In this document: positions 43,380-52,152 of the stretch, in pieces
Layout of the letters: each line of letters begins with the position of its first letter
Numbering within the stretch: the first letter of the stretch is position 1
Source of the DNA: Methylobacterium radiodurans
GTDB taxonomy: Bacteria > Pseudomonadota > Alphaproteobacteria > Rhizobiales > Beijerinckiaceae
DNA: 64,000 nt
Direction of reading: 5' to 3'
Assembly: GCF_003173735.1 (NCBI RefSeq)
Contig: NZ_CP029551.1
Coordinates: 3,310,001 to 3,374,000, forward strand
Program-made: the position numbers and the translations under genes
Notes under the pieces: model-generated
What the model saw: only the letters and a program-made list of their open reading frames with translations
Told to the model about the DNA's origin: nothing
Database searches by the model: none

Positions 43380-43895
43380 TTATTCCCCAACCACCGCTAG
43401 GGTCGGCGCGGTGCCGGGCAGGTGCCGGCCGTGCGTCGGGGGCGCTGGGAGGGGCAGGGCGGTGGTGGACTTCACCTTCTCCATGGCGAAGCGCGAGGTC
43501 ACATTCTTGAGAGGCAGTGTGGCGATGAGCTTCTTGTAGAAGGTGTCGTAGGCGGCCATGTCGGCGACGACGACCCGCAGCATGTAATCGACGTCGCCGG
43601 CCATGCGGTAGAATTCCAGCACCTCGGGCATCGCCGAGACGGTGTCGGCGAAGCGCTCCAGCCAGTCCTTCGAGTGGTCGGCGGTCTCGATCGAGACGAA
43701 GACCGTGAGGCCGAGCCCGAGCTTGACCGGGTCGAGCACGGCCACCCGCCGGTCGATGACCCCGTCCGCCTCCAGGCGCTGGATGCGCTTCCAGCAGGGC
43801 GTCTGCGACAGGCCGACCCGCTCGCCGATCGCGGCGATCGAGAGGGTCGCGTCCGTCTGGAGCAGGGCGAGGATCTTCAGGTCGATCGAATCCAC
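43380..43895 (-). CDS. Lrp/AsnC-family transcriptional regulator
   Basis: A 171-residue Lrp/AsnC protein: N-terminal helix-turn-helix (LKILALLQTDATLSIAAIGERVGLSQTPCWKRIQRLEADGVI) and C-terminal RAM ligand-binding domain (VFVSIETADHSKDWLERF, MAGDVDYMLRVVVADMAAYDTF). The GTG start at 43895 has an excellent CGGAGGT site. It lies between cysJI (same strand, downstream) and cysHDN (divergent). Lrp-type regulators sense amino acids, so control of sulfur assimilation by cysteine, methionine or another amino acid is possible, but this is inferred only from position. Confidence 0.88.
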   Translation of the reverse strand: MDSIDLKILALLQTDATLSIAAIGERVGLSQTPCWKRIQRLEADGVIDRRVAVLDPVKLGLGLTVFVSIETADHSKDWLERFADTVSAMPEVLEFYRMAGDVDYMLRVVVADMAAYDTFYKKLIATLPLKNVTSRFAMEKVKSTTALPLPAPPTHGRHLPGTAPTLAVVGE

Positions 43896-44075
43896 GGGAC
43901 CTCCGGCATGACGTTCGGGGGCGGCGGCGGGAAGCCCTGTCGCGGCGGGACGATCTCCTCCGGCGAGAAGGATCTTTCCCGAACAGGCAACCAAACCGGA
44001 TTCCGGGCCGTTGCGCCGCTACCCCCCGCGACGGAAGCGGATGCACGGTGCGCAAGGCCGCTCCGCCTTGACTTC

Positions 44076-44091
44076 GTTCGTTATAGCGAAC
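44076..44091. promoter_or_regulatory. Candidate operator upstream of cysHDN
   Basis: An inverted repeat GTTCGTTA-TAGCGAAC with one mismatch lies 40 nt before cysH, just after a TTGACT hexamer at 44068-44073 that could be a -35 box. It is in the divergent gap with the Lrp-type gene. Confidence 0.4.
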
Positions 44092-44130
44092 ATCTCAGCC
44101 CTCACACAACCGCAGTTTTTTCGCGGACGC

Positions 44131-44943
44131 ATGATGACCCTGCTCAACCCACAGGCCGCCGAGGCCCTCGCGGCCGCCCTGACGGAGCGCGACCTGCCCG
44201 GCCGGATCCGCCTGATCGAGGCGGAGGTGCCGGGCCGGCTGGTCTTCACCACGAGCCTCGGCATCGAGGATCAGGTGCTGACCCACGCGATCGCGCTCGC
44301 CAAGGGCCGCACCGAGATCGTCACCCTCGATACCGGCCGGCTGTTTCCCGAGACCTACGACGTCTGGGCCGAGACCGAATCGGCCTACGGCATCCGCATC
44401 CGCGCCTTCGCGCCCGAGCGCGAGGCCGAGGAGCGCTTCGTGGCCGAGGAGGGGATCAACGGCTTCCGCCACTCGGTCGCCGCCCGGCAGGCCTGCTGCG
44501 GCTTCCGCAAGGTCGAGCCGCTCGCCCGCGCCCTGAAGGGTGCCGCCGGCTGGCTCACGGGCCTGCGCGCCGGCCAGTCGGCCAACCGCGCCGCGACCCC
44601 GCTCGCGGCCTACGACGCCGAGCGCGGCCTGCTGAAGCTCAATCCCCTGGCGGACTGGTCGCGCGAGGACGTCGACCGCTTCGTGCGCGACAATTACGTG
44701 CCCTACAACGTCCTGCACGACCGCGGCTTCCCGTCGATCGGCTGCGCGCCCTGCACCCGCGCGGTGCGCGTCGGCGAGAGCGAGCGCGCCGGCCGCTGGT
44801 GGTGGGAGCAGGAAGAGAAGAAGGAGTGCGGCCTGCATGTCGGCCGCCCTGAAGCGAACGTCGAGCCCGGCCGCGAAGCCGCCGTGTTCGAACCGGAATC
44901 CGCGACCACAGAGACCCAACACAACCTGGAGATGGCCCGATGA
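44131..44943 (+). CDS. cysH: Adenylylsulfate (APS) reductase, thioredoxin-dependent
   Basis: Reduces activated sulfate to sulfite. The 270 residues carry the four cysteines that bind a 4Fe-4S cluster: Cys122-Cys123 (QACCGFRK) and Cys205/Cys208 (GCAPCTRAV), plus the catalytic C-terminal ECGLH. The four-Cys pattern marks the APS-reducing type rather than the PAPS-reducing type, so no APS kinase step is needed. That agrees with the missing cysC domain in cysN. Two ATGs at 44131 and 44134 are both possible. The stop overlaps the cysD start (ATGA). Confidence 0.93.
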   Translation: MMTLLNPQAAEALAAALTERDLPGRIRLIEAEVPGRLVFTTSLGIEDQVLTHAIALAKGRTEIVTLDTGRLFPETYDVWAETESAYGIRIRAFAPEREAEERFVAEEGINGFRHSVAARQACCGFRKVEPLARALKGAAGWLTGLRAGQSANRAATPLAAYDAERGLLKLNPLADWSREDVDRFVRDNYVPYNVLHDRGFPSIGCAPCTRAVRVGESERAGRWWWEQEEKKECGLHVGRPEANVEPGREAAVFEPESATTETQHNLEMAR

Positions 44944-45890
44944 GCGCCGCCCAAGCGGTTCAGGCCGCGCCGAGACAGACCTTCGGACCCGATCGGCTGA
45001 CCCACCTGCAGCGCCTGGAGGCCGAGAGCATCCACATCTTCCGGGAGACGGTCGCCGAGACCGAGAACCCAGTGATGCTCTACTCGATCGGCAAGGATTC
45101 CTCGGTCCTGCTGCACCTGGCGCTGAAGGCTTTCGCGCCGGGCAAGCTGCCCTTCCCCTTGCTGCACGTCGATACGACCTGGAAGTTCCGCGAGATGATC
45201 GCCTTCCGCGACCAGCGCGCGAAGGAACTCGGCCTCGACCTCCTGGTCCACACCAACCAGGAGGGCCTGGCCCGCGGCGTCGGTCCGATCAGCCACGGCT
45301 CCGAGGTCCACACCGACGTGATGAAGACGCAGGCGCTGCGGCAGGCGCTCGACCAGCACAAGTTCGACGCGGCCTTCGGCGGCGCGCGGCGCGACGAGGA
45401 GGCGAGCCGCGCCAAGGAGCGCATCGTCAGCTTGCGCACCGCGCAGCACCGCTGGGACCCGAAGCGCCAGCGTGCCGAGCCCTGGCACCTCTACAACCTG
45501 CGCAAGAAGCGGGGCGAGTCCTTGCGCGTCTTCCCGCTGTCGAACTGGACCGAGCTCGATATCTGGCTCTACATCGAGCAGGAGAACATCCCGATCGTGC
45601 CGCTCTACTTCGCCAAGGAGCGGCCGGTGGTGGAGCGCGACGGCCAGCTCCTGATGGTCGATGACGAGCGCCTGCCGCTGAACCCCGGCGAGACCCCGCA
45701 GATGCGCCAGGTCCGCTTCCGCACGCTCGGCTGCTACCCGCTGACCGGCGCGGTGGAGAGCCCGGCGGCGACCCTGCCAGAGATCATCGGCGAGACGCTG
45801 GCCGCCCGCACCTCGGAGCGGCAGGGCCGGGTCATCGACAAGGACGGCGCGGGCGCCATGGAGCGCAAGAAGCAGGAGGGCTATTTCTGA
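44940..45890 (+). CDS. cysD: Sulfate adenylyltransferase, small subunit
   Basis: With CysN makes adenylylsulfate from sulfate and ATP. The 316 residues belong to the PP-loop/PAPS reductase-like family: the [17 protein letters not shown] loop near residue 42, [17 protein letters not shown], and [23 protein letters not shown]. Start overlaps the cysH stop and the stop overlaps the cysN start, so the three genes are one coupled operon. Confidence 0.95.
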   Translation: MSAAQAVQAAPRQTFGPDRLTHLQRLEAESIHIFRETVAETENPVMLYSIGKDSSVLLHLALKAFAPGKLPFPLLHVDTTWKFREMIAFRDQRAKELGLDLLVHTNQEGLARGVGPISHGSEVHTDVMKTQALRQALDQHKFDAAFGGARRDEEASRAKERIVSLRTAQHRWDPKRQRAEPWHLYNLRKKRGESLRVFPLSNWTELDIWLYIEQENIPIVPLYFAKERPVVERDGQLLMVDDERLPLNPGETPQMRQVRFRTLGCYPLTGAVESPAATLPEIIGETLAARTSERQGRVIDKDGAGAMERKKQEGYF

Positions 45891-47293
45891 TGACGATCCA
45901 CCAGTCACCGGAGACCTTCGGCTACGAGGCCTTCCTGGCCGCCCACCAGCGCAAGGAAGTGCTGCGCTTCATCGCCTGCGGCTCGGTGGACGACGGCAAG
46001 TCGACCCTGATCGGGCGCCTGCTGCACGACACCAAGCAGATCTTCGACGACCAGATCTCGGCCCTGCAGCGGGATTCCCGCAAGCACGGCACGCAGGGTC
46101 AGGAGGTCGATCTGGCGCTGCTCGTGGACGGCCTGCAGGCCGAGCGCGAGCAGGGCATCACCATCGACGTGGCCTACCGCTTCTTCTCGACCGAGAAGCG
46201 CTCCTTCATCGTGGCCGACACGCCCGGCCACGAGCAGTACACCCGCAACATGGCGACCGGTGCCTCGACGGCCGACGTCGCGGTGATCCTGGTCGATGCC
46301 CGCCAGGGCCTGACCCGGCAGACGCGCCGCCACGCGCTCCTCGTCTCGATGCTCGGCATCCGGCGGATCGCGCTCGCCGTGAACAAGATGGACCTCGTCG
46401 GCTGGTCGCAGACCAAGTTCGAGGAAATTCTGGCAGGCTTCACGGATTTCACGAAGAACCTGGGCTTCGCCGAGGTGCGGGCGATCCCGCTCTCGGCCAA
46501 GAACGGCGACAACGTCGTGCTGCCGGGCACCGCCGCCACCTGGTACACGGGCGGCACGCTGCTCTCCTATCTCGAGGACGTGCCGGTGCACGAGGAGGCG
46601 CTCGCCGCCCCCTTCCGCATGGCGGTGCAGTGGGTGAACCGGCCGGATTCGGAGTTCCGCGGCTATTCGGGCCGCATCGCGTCGGGCCGCGTGCGTCCGG
46701 GCGACAGCGTCACGGTCGCGCCGAACGGCCGGACCTCGACGGTCGCCCGCATCTACACGGCGGACGGCGACCTCGCGGTCGCGGGCGAGGACCAGTCGGT
46801 GACGCTGGTGCTCGCCGATCAGGTCGATGCCTCCCGCGGCAACGTGATCGCGGCGAGCGACCGGCCGATGCAGGTCTCGGACACGCTCGACGTGCGCCTG
46901 TTCTGGGCCTCCGAGAGCCCGCTGGCGCCGGGCGCGGCTTTGCTCGCCAAGATCGGCACGGTGACGACGAACGCCACCGTGACGGCGATCCGCACCCGCA
47001 TCGACCCGGAGACGGGCCAGCCCGGCCCCGCCGAGACGCTCAGCGCCAACGACATCGCCGACGTGACGCTGACCCTCGATCGGCCCGTGGCCTTCGACGC
47101 CTACGCGGAGAACCGCGAGACCGGCGGCCTCATCCTGATCGACCGCGAGACCACGGACACGGCCGCCCTCGGCCTGGTCCAGGCGCCGCGCCGGGCGGAT
47201 GGCGGGGCGCGGATCCCGACGACCACCGAGGTAGCGGCGGAGCCCCGAAAGGGCGGCTTCCTGGCAAAACTGCGCGGGCTGTTCGGGAGCTGA
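45890..47293 (+). CDS. cysN: Sulfate adenylyltransferase, large GTPase subunit
   Basis: GTP hydrolysis by this subunit drives CysD. The 467 residues show all G motifs: GSVDDGKST (G1), DTPGHE (G3) and NKMD (G4), followed by EF-Tu-like beta-barrel domains. It ends at residue 467, with no C-terminal APS kinase (CysC) domain, unlike rhizobial NodQ-type CysNC fusions. The start at 45890 shares bases with the cysD stop (TGATG). Confidence 0.95.
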   Translation: MTIHQSPETFGYEAFLAAHQRKEVLRFIACGSVDDGKSTLIGRLLHDTKQIFDDQISALQRDSRKHGTQGQEVDLALLVDGLQAEREQGITIDVAYRFFSTEKRSFIVADTPGHEQYTRNMATGASTADVAVILVDARQGLTRQTRRHALLVSMLGIRRIALAVNKMDLVGWSQTKFEEILAGFTDFTKNLGFAEVRAIPLSAKNGDNVVLPGTAATWYTGGTLLSYLEDVPVHEEALAAPFRMAVQWVNRPDSEFRGYSGRIASGRVRPGDSVTVAPNGRTSTVARIYTADGDLAVAGEDQSVTLVLADQVDASRGNVIAASDRPMQVSDTLDVRLFWASESPLAPGAALLAKIGTVTTNATVTAIRTRIDPETGQPGPAETLSANDIADVTLTLDRPVAFDAYAENRETGGLILIDRETTDTAALGLVQAPRRADGGARIPTTTEVAAEPRKGGFLAKLRGLFGS

Positions 47294-47309
47294 GGCTTCC
47301 GGGTGGATT

Positions 47310-47498
47310 CCCCTCTCCCCGCCGGGCGGGGAGAGGGTCGCGACGACCTCGTCGTCGGCGCGACAAGCGGTAGCGAGAGTGAGGGGGTATTGCCGGAGGA
47401 GGCTCTTCCGGAGTCGCCCCCTCACCACCGGCTGCCGCCTCGCTTCATGCCCCGACAAGGGGGCATGAAGCCCTCTCCCCGCGAGCGGGGAGAGGGGG
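47310..47498. repeat. Foldback element with CCCTCTCCCCG hairpins
   Basis: The 214-nt gap between the convergent cysN and ftsY is almost filled by a quasi-palindrome. A hairpin CCCTCTCCCCGCC-GG-GCGGGGAGAGGG at 47310-47337 is mirrored by CCCTCTCCCCGC-GA-GCGGGGAGAGGG at 47471-47496. Inner parts also pair (GAGGGGGTATTGCC with GCCCCCTC, and GAGGCTCTTCCGG). It may end transcription from both sides and looks like a miniature mobile or REP-type sequence. Confidence 0.6.
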
Positions 47499-47507
47499 TG
47501 CTGCGGC

Positions 47508-48914
47508 TCACGCCTTCTCCAGCCCCGCGATCGCCCGCGCGAAATCCCGGGCCGCGAAGGGCTCCAGATCCTCCACGCCCTCGCCGACGCCGATGAAGTG
47601 CACCGGCAGGCCGAACTTCGCCGCGAGCGCTACCAGGATGCCGCCCCGCGCCGTTCCGTCGAGCTTCGTCATCACCAGTCCCGAGACGGGTGCTGCCTGC
47701 GAGAACAGCTCGACCTGGCTCAGCGCGTTCTGGCCGACGGTGGCGTCGAGCACGAGCAGCGTCGCGTGCGGCGCCTCCGGATCGAACTTGCGGATCACCC
47801 GGATGATCTTCTCCAGCTCCGCCATCAGCCCGGCCTTGTTCTGGAGCCGACCGGCCGTGTCGATGAGGAGCACGTCGGTGCCGGCCTCGCGCGCCTGTTT
47901 CAGCGCGTCGAAGGCAAGGCCCGCCGCGTCCGCCCCTTGCGCCCCGCTGATCACCGGCGTGTTGGTGCGCGCGCCCCAGACCTTGAGTTGGTCGATCGCC
48001 GCGGCCCGGAAGGTGTCGCCGGCCGCCAGCATCACCGAGCGCCCCTCGGCCCGGAACTTCAGCGAGAGCTTGCCGAGCGTCGTGGTCTTGCCGGCCCCGT
48101 TCACGCCGACGCAGAGGATGACGTAGGGCTTCTTCGAGGCGTCGATGGCGAGCGGCTGCGCCACCGGATCGAGCGCCCGTTCCACCTCCGCGGCCAGGAT
48201 GGACCGGACCTCGTCGGGCGAGATGCCCCGCTCGTAGCGGCCCTTGCCGACGGCGTCCGAGATCCGGGTCGCGGTCTCGACGCCGAAATCGGCCTGGATC
48301 AGCGCGTCCTCCAGATCCTCCAGGGTCGTGGCGTCGAGCTTGCGCTTGGTGAAGAGCCCCGTGACCCGCTCCGACAGGTTGGACGAGGTGCGCTTCATCC
48401 CGGAGGTGAGGCGGCTCCACCAGCCGCGGACCTCGGGCTCGCGCTGCGGCTCCGCCCCGGCGTCGAAGGCGAGCGCGGCGGCCGCGTCGACCGGCTGGAT
48501 GTCGGGGACGGAAGCCGGGGTCCGGTCCGGGCTATCGGCCTCGCCGGTCTCGGGCTCCCGCGCCTGGGAGGTGGTGTCGGCGGGCTCGGCGCCGCGCGCC
48601 GGGTCGTCACCCGCGGTGCCGGCGGGCGGGCGCTCCTCCTGTCCCTCGATCGGCATGAGGCCGGCGCCTTCGACGACGTCCGGCACCGTGTTGCGCGAAG
48701 GCGCCTCGGGCGCCGGCTCCTCCGGCGGCAAGGGCACGTGCGTGACGTCGTCGGCCGCCGTGGCGAAGTCGGGGTGCCCCTCTGCCGGCGAAGCCGGATC
48801 GACCGGGGAGGCGGCCTCGTCCGGCGGCGGCGTCTCCTCGGCAGGCTCCGGCGCCTTCTCGGCGCCCTTCCGCCCGAACAGGCGGCCGAACCAGCCCGGC
48901 TTGTCCTCGCTCAT
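47508..48914 (-). CDS. ftsY: Signal recognition particle receptor
   Basis: GTPase that docks ribosome-nascent chain-SRP complexes to the inner membrane. The 468 residues comprise an amphipathic start MSEDKPGWFGRLFGRKG, an acidic Pro/Glu-rich A region to about residue 160, an N domain from WWSRLTSGMKRTS and the NG GTPase with GVNGAGKTTTLGKL, DTAGRLQNKAGLM and MTKLDGTARGG. The ATG at 48914 has AAGGACG upstream. It faces the RluA-type gene with only 58 nt between their starts. Confidence 0.96.
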   Translation of the reverse strand: MSEDKPGWFGRLFGRKGAEKAPEPAEETPPPDEAASPVDPASPAEGHPDFATAADDVTHVPLPPEEPAPEAPSRNTVPDVVEGAGLMPIEGQEERPPAGTAGDDPARGAEPADTTSQAREPETGEADSPDRTPASVPDIQPVDAAAALAFDAGAEPQREPEVRGWWSRLTSGMKRTSSNLSERVTGLFTKRKLDATTLEDLEDALIQADFGVETATRISDAVGKGRYERGISPDEVRSILAAEVERALDPVAQPLAIDASKKPYVILCVGVNGAGKTTTLGKLSLKFRAEGRSVMLAAGDTFRAAAIDQLKVWGARTNTPVISGAQGADAAGLAFDALKQAREAGTDVLLIDTAGRLQNKAGLMAELEKIIRVIRKFDPEAPHATLLVLDATVGQNALSQVELFSQAAPVSGLVMTKLDGTARGGILVALAAKFGLPVHFIGVGEGVEDLEPFAARDFARAIAGLEKA

Positions 48915-48972
48915 CGTCACGTCCTTGCTGGCGCCCGGTGTCCCGGCGCGCCGGAATGGTCTAGCGGGGGAT

Positions 48973-49665
48973 ATGTCCGCCCCGATCCTGCCTGACATAG
49001 GCGCGCGCCTCCTCTACCGCGATGCCCTGCTGCTCGTCATCGACAAGCCGGCGGGATTACCGGTGCATCCGGGCCCGAAGGGCGGCGAGACCCTGACCGA
49101 CCATCTCGACGCGCTCCGCTTCGGCCTGCCGCGCCGGCCGGAGGCGGTGCACCGGCTCGACCGCGACACATCGGGCTGCCTCGCGCTCGGGCGCCACGCC
49201 AAGGCGCTGGCCCGGCTCGGCAAGCTGTTCGCGGGCTCGGCCGTCGAGAAGACCTACTGGGCGGTGGTGGTGGGCGGGCCGGAGGCGGAGGCTGGCCAGA
49301 TCGACCTGGCGCTCGCCCGGCGCTCGCCCGATCCGCGCTCGTGGTGGATGAAGGCCGACCCGGCGGGCGACCCGGCGCTGACGCACTGGCGCGTGCTCGG
49401 ACGCGACCCGGCGGCGGGGCGGACCTGGCTGGAGCTGAAGCCCATCACCGGCCGCACGCACCAACTGCGTGTGCACTGCGCCGAGTCCGGCTGGCCGATC
49501 CTGGGCGACCCGATCTACGGCGGCGGCCCGCGCGACAGCGTATTGCAGTTGCACGCCCGGTCGCTCGCGATCCCGCTCTACCCGAAGCGCGACGCGATCC
49601 GGGCCGAGGCGCCGGCCCCGCAGCACATGCGGTCGGCGCTCGCGGGCTGCGGCTGGAGCGGGTAG
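48973..49665 (+). CDS. RluA-family RNA pseudouridine synthase
   Basis: A 230-residue enzyme that isomerises uridine to pseudouridine in rRNA or tRNA. The catalytic motif is HRLDRDTSGCLALGRH (the first Asp after HRL is the nucleophile), followed by KTYWAVVVG and the GRTHQLRVHC segment. No S4 domain is present. The RNA target within the RluA group cannot be read from the sequence. The ATG at 48973 follows GGGGG; divergent from ftsY. Confidence 0.9.
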   Translation: MSAPILPDIGARLLYRDALLLVIDKPAGLPVHPGPKGGETLTDHLDALRFGLPRRPEAVHRLDRDTSGCLALGRHAKALARLGKLFAGSAVEKTYWAVVVGGPEAEAGQIDLALARRSPDPRSWWMKADPAGDPALTHWRVLGRDPAAGRTWLELKPITGRTHQLRVHCAESGWPILGDPIYGGGPRDSVLQLHARSLAIPLYPKRDAIRAEAPAPQHMRSALAGCGWSG

Positions 49666-49669
49666 GTTT

Positions 49670-49824
49670 CCGGGATTCCAAAGGGTCGAGACCCTTTGGC
49701 GGGGTCCGGGGCGCGCAGCCCCGGATTTGGTCTCCGGACCCGGCAAGGCCGGGTGCGGAGGCCAACAGCAGGGCTCTGCCCTGCACCCGCGAAAGGTCTC
49801 GACCTTTCGAAACCGGGACTTCAG
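49670..49824. repeat. Foldback intergenic repeat, copy B
   Basis: Fills the gap between the convergent RluA-type and mtaB genes, overlapping the mtaB end by a few bases. Two perfect 8-bp hairpins mark its ends: AAAGGGTC-GA-GACCCTTT near 49680 and GAAAGGTC-TC-GACCTTTC at 49791-49808. It is related to 29525-29690; the shared 27-nt block differs by one base. Confidence 0.7.
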
Positions 49825-51038
49825 GCCGCGATCAACGCGCGGCCGTCGTGGGCGGCGATCGTCACGGTGTGGAGCGTGCCGGGCTCTGCCGCGAGGCGGA
49901 CCGGCGTGAAGCCCTCCGTGCGGCCGGTGCCGCCGCGCTCGGCCAGCACCCGGTGCGTGCGGCCGACCTCGCCGTCGAGGTGGCGCAGGAGCGCAGCGGC
50001 GCCCGCAGCCCGCAGCCGCGCCGCGCGCTCCCGGATCACGTCCGGGGCCACAGACGGCATCCGGGCGGCGGGCGTGCCGGGGCGGGCGGAGTAGGGGAAG
50101 ACGTGCAGGTGCGTCAGCCCGCATTCCGCCACGAGGTCGAGCGAGCGGGCGAACTGCGCCTCGGTCTCCGTCGGGAAGCCGGCGATCAGGTCGGCGCCGA
50201 ACACCGTGTCGGGCCGCAAGGCGCGGATCTCGGCGCAGAAGCGAATCGCGTCGGCGCGGAGGTGCCGCCGCTTCATCCGCTTCAGCACGAGGTCGTCGCC
50301 GGCCTGGAGCGAGAGGTGGAGATGGGGCATCAGCCGCGCCTCCTCGGCGAAGGCGCGCACCAGCTCCGGGTCGGCTTCGACCGAATCGATCGAGGAGAGG
50401 CGTAGCCGCGCCAGATCCGGCACGCCGGCGAGGATCGCCCGCACGAGGCGCCCGAGGGTGAGGTCCCCGAGGTCGCGCCCGTAGGCGGTGAGATCGACAC
50501 CGGTCAGCACCACCTCGCGCCCGCCCGCCTCCACGATGCGGGCGACCTGCGCGACCACCTCCGGGACGGCGACCGAGCGCGCGTTCCCCCGCCCGAACGG
50601 GATCACGCAGAAGGTGCAGCGGTGGTCGCAGCCGTTCTGCACCGGCACGAAGGCGCGGGTGTGCCCCGCCATGCCGGTGATCCGTGTCGGCGTCACGGCG
50701 CGTGCCGCCATCACGTCGGATACGTCCCGCGCGGGCGCGGCGGCCCAGGCGGCGGGATCGAGCTTCTCGGCGTTGCCGACGAGGCGCGCCACCTCGGGCA
50801 TCGCCGCGTAGGCCGCGGTCTCGACCTGCGCGCCGCAGCCCGTGACCGCGATCGTCGCGCCCGGCCGCTCGCGGTGCAGCCGCCGGATCGCCTTGCGGGC
50901 TTCCCGGCCCGCGGCCTCCGTGACCGCGCAGGTGTTGACGATGACGAGGTCGCCCGGATGGCCGCCGGCAGCCGCGCGCATCGCCTCCGACTCGACGGTG
51001 TTGAGCCGGCAGCCGAAGGTCAGGGTCTCGACCGCCAT
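49821..51038 (-). CDS. mtaB: tRNA t6A37 methylthiotransferase
   Basis: Adds a methylthio group to t6A at position 37 of ANN-decoding tRNAs. The 405 residues contain the MTTase N-terminal domain (TFGCRLNTVESEAM, VNTCAVTEAAGREARKAIRR, TGCGAQVE), the radical-SAM site CDHRCTFCVIPFGRG (CxxxCxxC) and conserved VLTGVDLTAYG and HLHLSLQAGDD. MtaB is preferred over MiaB because the protein is short and has the GCRLN start. The ATG at 51038 overlaps the dapF stop (TGATG). Confidence 0.92.
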   Translation of the reverse strand: MAVETLTFGCRLNTVESEAMRAAAGGHPGDLVIVNTCAVTEAAGREARKAIRRLHRERPGATIAVTGCGAQVETAAYAAMPEVARLVGNAEKLDPAAWAAAPARDVSDVMAARAVTPTRITGMAGHTRAFVPVQNGCDHRCTFCVIPFGRGNARSVAVPEVVAQVARIVEAGGREVVLTGVDLTAYGRDLGDLTLGRLVRAILAGVPDLARLRLSSIDSVEADPELVRAFAEEARLMPHLHLSLQAGDDLVLKRMKRRHLRADAIRFCAEIRALRPDTVFGADLIAGFPTETEAQFARSLDLVAECGLTHLHVFPYSARPGTPAARMPSVAPDVIRERAARLRAAGAAALLRHLDGEVGRTHRVLAERGGTGRTEGFTPVRLAAEPGTLHTVTIAAHDGRALIAA

Positions 51039-51925
51039 CAGGCGGCCCCGGCGAACAGCTCCGGCGCGAAGGTGCCCTCCGCCTCCAGGAAGACCGGGCC
51101 GGTCATCAGCACGTGGTCGTCGGCCCGCCACTCGATCACGAGGTCGCCGCCCGGCAGGCTCACCGTGGCGTGGCGCCCGATCATGCGCAGGCGCGAGGCC
51201 GCCACCACGGTGGCGCAGGCGGCGGTGCCGCAGGCGAGCGTCAGGCCCGCGCCCCGCTCCCAGACCCGGAGCCTGATCGTGTCGCGCCCCGTCACCTGCG
51301 CCACCGAGATGTTGGCCCGCTCGGGGAAGATCGGGTGGTTCTCCAGCAGCGGCCCGAACCGGGCGAGGTCGTAGCCGTCCGGGTCGCGCTCGGTGAAGAA
51401 CACCGCGTGCGGGTTGCCCATGTTCACGACGCCCGGCGAGTGCAGCACGGGATCGTCGATCGGGCCGATCTGCAGCTCGATCCGGCGGGTGTCGGGAAAG
51501 GGCTCGGCCAGCGGGATCTCGTCCCAGGCGAGCCGCGGCCGGCCCATGTCGACCGTGAAGGCGCGCTCGGCGACCCGCCGCACCCCGACCTGGCCCGCCA
51601 CCGTCTCCAGGGTCAGGCGCCCGCCCTCGGCGGGGCGCGCCATGGCGGGGTCGTCGAACATCGCGTAGGCGACGCAGCGCGTGCCGTTGCCGCAAGCGCC
51701 CGATTCCGAGCCGTCCGTGTTGTAGATCCGCATGTAGGCGTCGGTGCCGGGGCTCACGGGATCGTGCACGACCATGAGCTGGTCGAAGCGCGAGCCGGCA
51801 TCGGCCGCGATGGCGCGCGCCTCCTCGGGCGCGACACGGTGCGCACTGCCGCGCAGGTCGAGCACCACGATGGCGTTGCCGGCGCCGTGCATCTTCAGGA
51901 AACGTCGGTTCGCGAGTGCGCTCAT
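51038..51925 (-). CDS. dapF: Diaminopimelate epimerase
   Basis: Converts LL- to meso-diaminopimelate for lysine and peptidoglycan. The 295 residues have both active-site cysteines, in [13 protein letters not shown] and [10 protein letters not shown], and the start [21 protein letters not shown] at 51925. It is coupled to mtaB downstream, a pairing common in alphaproteobacteria. Confidence 0.96.
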   Translation of the reverse strand: MSALANRRFLKMHGAGNAIVVLDLRGSAHRVAPEEARAIAADAGSRFDQLMVVHDPVSPGTDAYMRIYNTDGSESGACGNGTRCVAYAMFDDPAMARPAEGGRLTLETVAGQVGVRRVAERAFTVDMGRPRLAWDEIPLAEPFPDTRRIELQIGPIDDPVLHSPGVVNMGNPHAVFFTERDPDGYDLARFGPLLENHPIFPERANISVAQVTGRDTIRLRVWERGAGLTLACGTAACATVVAASRLRMIGRHATVSLPGGDLVIEWRADDHVLMTGPVFLEAEGTFAPELFAGAA

Positions 51926-52152
51926 GCCGTTTGCGGGCCGGGTTGTCTCGGATATCGGGGCGAAGGCTGCGGGCTATATGGCAAACCCGGCCCTCCGGCG
52001 CGAGGGGGCCGGGCGGGCGGCGCCCCCGCGCGATCGCCGCGCCGCCGTGGCCTGGCCGCCCTCGCGGGACGCCCGGTTCGTCACTACCTTGCGCCCCCAG
52101 GCCCGGCCGATTCGCAACCGGGACGGGTAGCCCCTTCTGCCGGAGCGTATCC

